DNA of 15,837 bases from CAZVPF01 sp964628195. GTDB lineage: Bacteria; Planctomycetota; Phycisphaerae; Sedimentisphaerales; Anaerohalosphaeraceae. Shown here piece by piece: positions 6,799-13,485 of this stretch. The stretch covers positions 1 through 15,837 of the forward strand of contig CAZVPF010000056.1 of assembly GCA_964628195.1 (NCBI GenBank), in the 5' to 3' direction. How positions within the stretch are numbered: position 1 is the first letter of the stretch; each line of letters begins with the position of its first letter. Both the position numbers and the translations under genes were made by a program. The notes under the pieces were generated by a model. The model saw nothing but the letters and a program-made list of their open reading frames with translations, was not told the DNA's origin and did no database searches.

Positions 6799-9700
6799 TC
6801 AAAAAGAAAATGACCACACCTGCCCTTTCTCAAGCAAGTTGTTGTGCTGGTCGTATGCATCTATTCGCCAGTAATATGTCCCCGGGGTGGATATCCCAGG
6901 CTCAAAACTGGTCTCTGTAAAATACCCGCAAAACGACTCGGAAAGTTCATTTGCATCGGTTGCGGCATTTAAGGTATCCGCAAAATAGACCCCGTAAGAT
7001 GCAGCATTCAGGGCAGGCGCCCAATACAGCCGCAATGGAGCTTCGGTAAGAGTTTTTTCATCAGCCGGATTGGGACGGGAAGCTTTGCCAGGCAATAGAG
7101 TCCCGATCCACTCAAAGGGGATACGCTCAAAACCGGCAATGGAATAGGCCGGCGAATCCTCGCGCAAAGCCAGGTTCAAGCTCGATTCGTCCACGAACAG
7201 CGGATCCTGATTCATGATATTGTCCTCGAACAGGAAGTAATCAAAAGCTCCGCATCCACCAATACAATAATCGTAACTCCATCGAGAATTGGCCCAACCG
7301 ATATTTTGAGAAACAAAATTGCCCTTGGGCTCTTTGGCCTGTTCATACCCCTCCGACAGGATATTAGCCAATGCAGGGTAAGCAGTGCTGTAGGGCGGCT
7401 GGGTATAGTTGACCGCTTCGATCTTCTCCAGAAGATTAAAACTGTTTCCCGGGATTTCATTGATCCAGACTTTACCGCCTCGGCATGAAGCGACGGCTGT
7501 GCCGCATTTGGCAATTACATTGTTCCTAGCCGAGTTGTCTCTGCCCCCGTTGACAAAAAATATATTGCCCGTTATCTCATAAAATACATTGCCATAAACA
7601 TCGTGCCCGCACGTACAGCCGTCGTAATATATCCCGTGCACGCCTAATGTGTAACTTGAGTTAGAATCCACGTGGTGAATAAAATTGTGACGAATGCTGT
7701 TTCCCCGGTGACCCCAGTCCCGGTCACTCATGATCGCACCTGCATCGTCGGTTTCATAACAAACATTGTAAATTTCATTGAACTGTATAAGGTGATCATT
7801 CCCGTGATAAAATATCGCGCTGTGCGGCGCATCGCTTAACTGATTGTGCTCGACACGGTTGCCCACACCGACAAGCTGTATTCCCGGCCAGTTCGCTCGA
7901 TACCATCGGCTGAACTGATGCAAAACATTATTAACCGCGCAATGCTGCCCCGCTTGCAGACTGTAACGATTTCCTCCATCCAGATAAATGCCCCTTCCGC
8001 CAATCCCATAAAAGGTGCAGTTTTTCACTACGTTGTGATGCCCTGAACTTACGACTACCCCATCTTCGCCCGTATTCCGGATCAGGCAATTATCAAAGCA
8101 GACATCCCGGCAACTATTCAGCTTTACAGCTCTAAAACGGCACATTTCCAGTGTTATGTCCCGGAATGTGACATAGTTCACTGACTGACCTTCAATAAGC
8201 GGTGTGTTAACATCACCAAGCATCGAAATGATAATTTCCCCCAGCTCGAGCGAAGAAGGAGGCCACAGGTACAGCACGCCGGTACTCCGTTCAAGATACC
8301 ACTCACCGGGTTCGTCCAGTTCCTCCAGTAAGTTAAGAGCACACCACTGGCCTCCTGTAATAATTCCGTACCCGGGAACAGAGGCCAGCGAAATTCTCTT
8401 TGCATTCGTGTCAATCCCGACAATCGGCTCATATTCATAGTGCCAGCCGTAGTTCCAATAGCCCGCAGCCCACGGTTCAGTTGCAGTTGACCATTTGCCA
8501 GGCTCGGTTCCGGAATAAGTAAAAGTTGTCTCGCTGTTGGCGTAAACAATAGGAGCATAGCCGGTGTTAGGCCAGCGTGCCAGGTTCAGTATCTGACCAT
8601 TGAAACTTAGCTCCAGCCTGTTATTCGGCAAATCACCGTAATCGGTTATCCCATGTGCTCCCAGATCAACTTGATAGACATACGGCCTTGCCCCGGCAGG
8701 AAGACGCTGCCAGGCGGGTGACGCAAAAACTACCGGGCTGAACCATTGCCCCGGCAGTTCCTTTCCCCCAATGATTCTTACCTCTTCACCAGGATATGCA
8801 CAATAAGTAATCGTCTTGCCGGCGGTTCCGGAGTCCTGACCCGTCAGTTGAAATTCATCTGTCCGGAAATATTTGCCCTGCCTCAGGTAGACTGTTGTGC
8901 CTCCCGCAGGAAGACATTTACAACGCAAAAGGTCTCTTGCGCCTTCAAGCGTGGCCAAAGGCTCCGTTATCGTGCCCGGATTATCGTCGTTTCCATCGGG
9001 CGAAATATAATATTCTTCTCGTGCCGTCCCGCAACAGGTAGAAAAGTTCCACACCTCACCCTTCTCAACTCCTGAATCCGAAAAGATATCCACCCGCCAA
9101 AAATAGTTTTCGCATGGCTGCAGTTCGCCCTGGGTATATATACCTGAATCTGAGTGCACCTTAAATTCCGAACTCGCCGATTTCATCCACTTCTCGGCCA
9201 CGACGGAAAAATCTTCTAAGGTTACCTGTGAGTCCTGCGTGAGGTCGGCCCTGGTATCACCAAGCAGCCAATCTGTACCCATTACCAAAAGGTCCATAAA
9301 GTCAACCACTCCGTTTGTGTCGATATCTCCATCAGGACGAAAGGCGTTTTGCAAGCTTTGAAAATCCGTACCTAAATAGACATCATATTCTTCGCCAGCC
9401 GCCGGGGTCCACACAAAAACATCGTCCACATCAACACAGACCGCTCCGTTTACAGGCCATGGATCGAGTGACCTGCTGTATTGAGTACCAAAGAATCTTA
9501 CTTCGCTTAGTCCATAATAAGGACCTGCATCCCCCCAGTTGCCGTCTGCGACTGCGGCAATAAGCACGACATATTTTGCCGTAACTCCGCCAAAATCAAT
9601 CTCAATATTATGCGGCATCTGATCGGTGCCGGGGGCCTGGGCAAATTCAAACTCTCCCAGCCTGCTCCAGGTATATGAATCATGGGAATACTCTATAATA

Positions 9701-10089
9701 ACATTGCGAAACCCCCGGTTCACAGCCACATTTTGATTGTAATTCCAGACCCATAAAGTATCCAGTTCATATACCGAACCGAAATCATACATTATCCATG
9801 CAGCCCCATCAGTCCCGCTTGGAGAAGGATTTTCTGCTGCCCCCCCGCCTGCCTTGCTCAGCCACATTCCATAACCTGTCCCGTTATTGTTGTGCAGGTC
9901 GCCGATCAACGTACCTTCATAACCGCTGACTGTTTGCACTTCGCTCAGGCCCGGGGTAAAACTGCTCGATGCTGAGACACTCATCTTATCCTCATCCCAG
10001 AATGGCTGACCTATCCAGTCGCAAATACCTGTATCCAACATAAGAAAAAGGGCTAACAGAACGAATAACTTTCGAACACATCTTTTCAT
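6799..10089 (-). CDS. Secreted GH141-like beta-helix protein with discoidin-like module and FN3-inserted dockerin
   Basis: 1096-residue exported multidomain enzyme. Signal peptide about 1-23. F5/8C-like module 24-201 (GYGMWLSKAGGG, ENPSPSG, WVWNYNQ, YYGLSEVRF), paralogous to those encoded at 520 and 2107. An FN3-like module about 205-351 is interrupted at about 251-304 by a two-repeat dockerin: first loop DIDTNGVVDFMD (255-266), second DLTQDSQVTLED (282-293). Right-handed parallel beta-helix about 358-995, opening YYISPDGNDDNPGT, with LDEPGEWYLERSTGVLYLWP (591-610), ETDDAGAIMSDRDWGHRGN (779-797), GIYYDG (819-824) and NGGRDNSARNN (847-857). C-terminal FN3-like module about 1003-1096. The helix layout resembles GH141 from memory; D781, D782 and D823 are candidate acids because E-T-x-D-x-G-A-I and the second Asp recur in the upstream gene. 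SD AGGTGG 4 nt from ATG; second gene of an operon (28-nt gap). Confidence 0.8.
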   Translation of the reverse strand: MKRCVRKLFVLLALFLMLDTGICDWIGQPFWDEDKMSVSASSSFTPGLSEVQTVSGYEGTLIGDLHNNNGTGYGMWLSKAGGGAAENPSPSGTDGAAWIMYDFGSVYELDTLWVWNYNQNVAVNRGFRNVIIEYSHDSYTWSRLGEFEFAQAPGTDQMPHNIEIDFGGVTAKYVVLIAAVADGNWGDAGPYYGLSEVRFFGTQYSRSLDPWPVNGAVCVDVDDVFVWTPAAGEEYDVYLGTDFQSLQNAFRPDGDIDTNGVVDFMDLLVMGTDWLLGDTRADLTQDSQVTLEDFSVVAEKWMKSASSEFKVHSDSGIYTQGELQPCENYFWRVDIFSDSGVEKGEVWNFSTCCGTAREEYYISPDGNDDNPGTITEPLATLEGARDLLRCKCLPAGGTTVYLRQGKYFRTDEFQLTGQDSGTAGKTITYCAYPGEEVRIIGGKELPGQWFSPVVFASPAWQRLPAGARPYVYQVDLGAHGITDYGDLPNNRLELSFNGQILNLARWPNTGYAPIVYANSETTFTYSGTEPGKWSTATEPWAAGYWNYGWHYEYEPIVGIDTNAKRISLASVPGYGIITGGQWCALNLLEELDEPGEWYLERSTGVLYLWPPSSLELGEIIISMLGDVNTPLIEGQSVNYVTFRDITLEMCRFRAVKLNSCRDVCFDNCLIRNTGEDGVVVSSGHHNVVKNCTFYGIGGRGIYLDGGNRYSLQAGQHCAVNNVLHQFSRWYRANWPGIQLVGVGNRVEHNQLSDAPHSAIFYHGNDHLIQFNEIYNVCYETDDAGAIMSDRDWGHRGNSIRHNFIHHVDSNSSYTLGVHGIYYDGCTCGHDVYGNVFYEITGNIFFVNGGRDNSARNNVIAKCGTAVASCRGGKVWINEIPGNSFNLLEKIEAVNYTQPPYSTAYPALANILSEGYEQAKEPKGNFVSQNIGWANSRWSYDYCIGGCGAFDYFLFEDNIMNQDPLFVDESSLNLALREDSPAYSIAGFERIPFEWIGTLLPGKASRPNPADEKTLTEAPLRLYWAPALNAASYGVYFADTLNAATDANELSESFCGYFTETSFEPGISTPGTYYWRIDAYDQHNNLLEKGQVWSFSF

Positions 10090-10117
10090 AATGCCACCTG
10101 CTAAACTTTAATTTGAT

Positions 10118-12259
10118 TTACGGCAAGGTCTTTCGATAATTATCTTTGTAAAGGCCAATTTTTTCAATAGGTATTTCTTCAAAACCTAATCTCCATGCGG
10201 GAGAATCCGGTTTGAGCCTGTAATCATTTTTTGAAGCATTAACAAAACCCGGCTCTGCAATAATAGATTCTGTATCCATGCCCCGCTCAAGCCAGGTTTC
10301 CCATTGTGACTTCTCGTCAAGCCCCGCCGCCTGCAATTTTAAAGGCTTGCCGTAATGCCATATAAGGTTATTGTTAAAATAAAAATCATTATCTTGCCAT
10401 TTGGAGCCATATTGATAAACAAACCAGTACAGAAACGCATCCGGATTTGAGTAACAAATTATATTTCTTTCAAACCTGTTTCCCTGTGGGTTGAATTTTA
10501 TCGAAATATCTTCATTCGGCGGGTCCGGGTCCCATTTAATAGTACATATTTGAGAAACCTCTCCATTTACGAATATATTGTTTCGGGCTATGTTGTCCCG
10601 GCCTCCTCCGACAGCGAGCCCTCCCAGGTGACTGTTGTAACAAACGTTGCCGAATATAAGCGTCCCGCTGGTCGCCAAATCAAGATAAATGGACCAGGAA
10701 TAATAAGGCTTTGTCCAGACGCCCTTCTGAGTGTTCCACCAGCCTGTTTTGCCGTAACCCAATGTATCGTGAATAAGATTATAACGGATAATATTTCCTC
10801 GATGCAGTTTGTTGGCTTCGGGTTCTAAATTCGGCTCCCACCCTCCATGTGCGGTGCCGCAGTATATTGCTCCGGTATCTTCCGTTTCCAGGCTCATGTG
10901 GTGGATATGGTTATATTCCAACAAGTTTCTCGCGCCGGAATTTATAAAAATCCCCCACCTTGGACTGTGATGAATCAGGTTGTGAGAAACCACGTTGTCC
11001 CCGCCTCCAAATATGCCTACTCCCGCGATTTCCTTCATAACAGTGCCGTACCTGTAAATGTGATTATTGGTGATTATGTTACCGCTGTTTTGTTCATGCT
11101 TAAATAAAGGGGCAGAGAGGAAAATCGCATAGCTGCCTGTCTGGGTTAGGTCATTACTCAATATAGAGTTGCTTTTGCATAGAGGTTCCAATTCGATCCC
11201 GTATTCTCCGGTATTGGAAATAGTACAACCTGCAATGGTGCAGTCTTCCGCCTGACTCAATACAACAGCTGTTTTTTTGCAAATATCAAAGTTCAGTCCG
11301 ATCAGTTTGATATCGTGAACTACTTTATCCTTCCCGCCCCCTTCAAATTTAACCAGGGTATCCGTTACCGGAACAACCACCTCAATTTGAGTCGCGTTTG
11401 CTGCAGGCGGCCAGAAATACAGAATGCTTTCTTCTTCATTCAAATACCATTCCCCGGGTGAGTCAAGCTCTTCAAAAACATTTTCTACAAAAAATCGATC
11501 CCCTTCAACAGGCTTGTAGTCAATGCTTTTTTCAAGCTTTATTATATTATTTTCAAAATCGACAGCTTCTATCCTGACCCGTCGATTACCGTAATTATAA
11601 CCGGGAAAAATGTCTACTATCGCCTTTTCAGGCCGATGCCATCGCCCGGGGCTGATGATATTCGGGTCATACGTAAGACCCGCAGCATCACCGTTATCGA
11701 TCGCTTGCGGGACATATGCAAAGCCGCCATACAGTGGTTCCCGCTCGTCAAAATTCGGCACCCTTGCCAAATGCTGACGCCGGCCGTTGTAATAAAGCCG
11801 GGAAAACTCTGCTCCTTTCAACCCCAGGGAAGCTAAATCGGTTTTGTATATTTTATCCTTGTGCAAAACAAAGTCCTTAACTTTCCTTGAACCGGTCAAA
11901 GTAACTTTCTCTCCCTGTGCGGACTTGTAAACTATCGGCCTGTTCCATTGCCCGGAATCATCGGAAGTAAACTCTAAAGCCTCCGGTAATATGTAAACAC
12001 CGGAACGGATTATCACTGAAATTCCTTTTTCAGGCAGACCGTACTCAGACTTATATTCACGTACCGCCCGCTGGGCCCTGTGTACTGTCGCAAAGGGACC
12101 ATCTGAACCATCCCGGGGGCCGCTGTATTCACCCGACCAATTGTCATTTCCTTCCTTTGAAACGTAATAAATCTTTTGGTCGGTTAACGCAAATAACATT
12201 TCCGCCCCTGATAAAACCGCCGCAACTACAAATAATAAAAATAACCTGCCCAAACGCAT
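10118..12259 (-). CDS. Secreted GH141-like right-handed beta-helix glycosidase
   Basis: 713-residue exported protein. Signal peptide about 1-24 (LFLLFVVAAVLSGAEMLFA). The mature part begins with the Y-V-S-x-x-G-N-D motif (IYYVSKEGNDNWSG) followed by GPFATVHRAQRAVREY, the usual opening of glycan-active beta-helix proteins. Then DSGQWNRPIVYKSAQGE (101-117), LYYNGRRQHLARVPN, LDSPGEWYLNEEESILYFWP (265-284), LETEDTGAIYCG (457-468), HRGNIIRYNLIH (486-497), SIYLDL (523-528) and GGGRDNIARNN (551-561); it ends with the GFEEIPIEKIGLY closing strand. This layout fits GH141 (known activities include side-chain L-fucosidase and xylanase); catalytic acids are not assigned with certainty, D461 and D527 being candidates. 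No accessory module. Start at 12259 is set by GGAG 12269-12266, 6 nt upstream; a TTG at 12271 is rejected. It leads the operon and has operator-like repeats upstream. Confidence 0.8.
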   Translation of the reverse strand: MRLGRLFLLFVVAAVLSGAEMLFALTDQKIYYVSKEGNDNWSGEYSGPRDGSDGPFATVHRAQRAVREYKSEYGLPEKGISVIIRSGVYILPEALEFTSDDSGQWNRPIVYKSAQGEKVTLTGSRKVKDFVLHKDKIYKTDLASLGLKGAEFSRLYYNGRRQHLARVPNFDEREPLYGGFAYVPQAIDNGDAAGLTYDPNIISPGRWHRPEKAIVDIFPGYNYGNRRVRIEAVDFENNIIKLEKSIDYKPVEGDRFFVENVFEELDSPGEWYLNEEESILYFWPPAANATQIEVVVPVTDTLVKFEGGGKDKVVHDIKLIGLNFDICKKTAVVLSQAEDCTIAGCTISNTGEYGIELEPLCKSNSILSNDLTQTGSYAIFLSAPLFKHEQNSGNIITNNHIYRYGTVMKEIAGVGIFGGGDNVVSHNLIHHSPRWGIFINSGARNLLEYNHIHHMSLETEDTGAIYCGTAHGGWEPNLEPEANKLHRGNIIRYNLIHDTLGYGKTGWWNTQKGVWTKPYYSWSIYLDLATSGTLIFGNVCYNSHLGGLAVGGGRDNIARNNIFVNGEVSQICTIKWDPDPPNEDISIKFNPQGNRFERNIICYSNPDAFLYWFVYQYGSKWQDNDFYFNNNLIWHYGKPLKLQAAGLDEKSQWETWLERGMDTESIIAEPGFVNASKNDYRLKPDSPAWRLGFEEIPIEKIGLYKDNYRKTLP

Positions 12260-12303
12260 AGTCTTCTCCAAATAGCCTTAGTTAAGATTTATTGGTACAT
12301 TCT

Positions 12304-12312
12304 AATATAACA
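12304..12312 (-). promoter_or_regulatory. Putative extended -10 promoter of the beta-helix operon
   Basis: On the minus strand TGTTATATT matches an extended -10 (TGN plus TATATT); the start of transcription would fall near 12297, about 38 nt before the ATG at 12259. There is no good -35 hexamer, which is typical of activator-dependent promoters. The half-site at 12335-12349 would then lie at about -38 to -52, where a class II activator binds. Confidence 0.4.
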
Positions 12313-12334
12313 CTGCCAGCCAGAACAAGACTTT

Positions 12335-12370
12335 GCCGCAATTAGGGTTGCAATTTGCGTGATTTAGGTC
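12335..12370 (-). promoter_or_regulatory. Candidate regulator operator: two direct half-sites 21 bp apart
   Basis: Read toward the beta-helix operon, half-sites are GACCTAAATCACGCA (12370-12356) and AACCCTAATTGCGGC (12349-12335), offset by exactly 21 bp. The second matches the regulator-upstream half-site CACCCAAATTGCGTT in 11 of 15 positions. The pair lies just upstream of the putative -10 at 12304-12312. Inferred to be where the XylR-like regulator activates this operon. The first half-site is the weakest of the four. Confidence 0.5.
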
Positions 12371-12410
12371 AACGAAACGGGTTTTGCTAAAATATTAACT
12401 TTCAAACTTG

Positions 12411-12440
12411 TTGGTAAAAGCACTTTATTTGCCGTAAAAT
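12411..12440 (+). promoter_or_regulatory. Putative promoter of the prepilin-like gene
   Basis: TTGGTA (12411-12416), 18-nt spacer, TAAAAT (12435-12440): the best -35/-10 pair in the 293-nt divergent gap, about 105 nt before the prepilin-like start. Its -10 overlaps both a third half-site-like sequence (minus strand GACCCATTTTACGGC, 12445-12431) and the inverted repeat at 12439-12475. Confidence 0.3.
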
Positions 12441-12475
12441 GGGTCAAAAAAGACGCAAATAGGCGTTGAACCCAT
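12439..12475. repeat. Nested inverted repeat at the putative prepilin-gene promoter
   Basis: Outer arms ATGGGTCAA (12439-12447) and TTGAACCCAT (12466-12475) pair with one bulged A; inside them ACGC (12453-12456) mirrors GCGT (12463-12466). It can fold as a leader hairpin or act as a protein site at the transcription start of the plus-strand gene at 12553. Confidence 0.4.
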
Positions 12476-12498
12476 CGAAAAAAGAAGTTATCATTTAT

Positions 12499-12537
12499 AA
12501 ATAAGATTTTACCTTTTAAATAAGATTTTTACCCTTT
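12499..12537 (+). repeat. Two-copy AT-rich tandem repeat before the prepilin-like RBS
   Basis: AAATAAGATTTTACCTTTT (12499-12517) is followed directly by AAATAAGATTTTTACCCTTT (12518-12537), differing only in run lengths. It ends a few bases before the AAGGAG ribosome binding site at 12541-12546. It may be a replication-slippage duplication or an unstructured leader that keeps the RBS open. Confidence 0.6.
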
Positions 12538-12552
12538 TTTAAGGAGATTTGT

Positions 12553-13443
12553 ATGAATCTAAATAGTTTATTGCACCATCGCAGTTCTGGAAGGGCGCGT
12601 TGCTCACGAAAAAACTTTGGGTTCACTCTAATTGAACTGCTTGTTGTTATTTCAATCATTGCTTTACTGCTTTCCATACTTATGCCGAGTCTTGGAAGAG
12701 CCAAAAGAATGGCTAAAAACGTAGTCTGTCTCACTAACCTAAAACAGTGGGGCCTTATTTGGAGCATGTATACCAATGACCACAACGACCGCTTTCCTGA
12801 GGGCTGGGTGGGAGATGTAGAAGAGTCCACTTTCTGGCCTGAAGCCCTAAGGCCGTATTATGACAAGCAAAAAGACATCGGCCTTTGCCCGGAAATTCGC
12901 GGGTTTCAGTACGAAGGAGAAGGCTCCGGAAGATCAGGTACTGCCAACAACCCTTGGGCGGCCTGGGGCGTCTTTGAGCATACAATGCCGTCGGATGTGG
13001 CTCCTTATGTTTATGAAGGAGATTACGGCAGTTATGGGGTAAACCAGTTTGTTGAAAACCACCCTACTTCAAAAGAGCACTGGGGTACAACACATATTCG
13101 TTATGCCAATAATGTCCCGTTATTCGTTGAATGTTACTGGCCGTTTTCAAGAGCTCATCATAACGATACTCCACCCGCTTACGACGGCGCTGTAGGCACA
13201 AACGGTATGGTCGATGGTTCCTGGGGAAATATTAAAAGGTTCTTTATGAATAGGCATATGGGAAAAGTTACGGGCTTGTTCGTAGATGGTTCCGCACGTA
13301 ACATTGGCCTTAGAGAATTGTATGTACTGAAATGGTCCAGGAATTATGATACTGCCGGCCCATTCACTAATGCCGGCGGTGCAACTAGACAAACCTGGGA
13401 ATTATCTGATGCTCACTGGCTGTTGGAATATAAAGCTTATTGA
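12553..13443 (+). CDS. Prepilin-like protein with type IV N-methylation signal and H-X9-DG motif
   Basis: 296 residues. A 23-residue basic leader ends in NFG and is followed by FTLIELLVVISIIALLLSILMPSL, a textbook class III (type IV pilin/type II pseudopilin) signal: cleavage after G23, methylated F24, and Glu at mature position 5 (E28). Next comes the Planctomycetota-type segment AKNVVCLTNLKQWGLIWSMY with the ND(R)FPEGW continuation. The C-terminal H-X9-DG motif is present as H235...D245-G246 (RHMGKVTGLFVDGS). Such proteins occur in many copies per genome in Planctomycetota and Lentisphaerota, often beside glycan-degradation genes; their assembly and role are not settled. RBS AAGGAG lies 6 nt before ATG. 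The URO-D-like gene follows after 42 nt with no terminator seen. Confidence 0.9.
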   Translation: MNLNSLLHHRSSGRARCSRKNFGFTLIELLVVISIIALLLSILMPSLGRAKRMAKNVVCLTNLKQWGLIWSMYTNDHNDRFPEGWVGDVEESTFWPEALRPYYDKQKDIGLCPEIRGFQYEGEGSGRSGTANNPWAAWGVFEHTMPSDVAPYVYEGDYGSYGVNQFVENHPTSKEHWGTTHIRYANNVPLFVECYWPFSRAHHNDTPPAYDGAVGTNGMVDGSWGNIKRFFMNRHMGKVTGLFVDGSARNIGLRELYVLKWSRNYDTAGPFTNAGGATRQTWELSDAHWLLEYKAY

Positions 13444-13485
13444 TCAGTTCGCAATTTACAGCCACATATTTCTTTTTATCCAAAA

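Noticed and set aside
6791..6812. Hairpin overlapping the stop of the 6799-10089 gene
   Set aside because: The stem is almost all A/T with a G-T wobble, has no clean T-run after it and lies in the coding end; not a credible terminator.
7212..8558. Open frames on both strands inside the beta-helix gene
   Set aside because: They are shadow frames of a continuous 1096-codon gene with clear domain content; none has an SD or recognisable motif.
10018..10089. Lipoprotein signal (Cys 23 in the signal peptide of the beta-helix protein)
   Set aside because: The residues before the Cys (D-T-G-I-C) do not fit a lipobox; an ordinary signal peptide is more likely.
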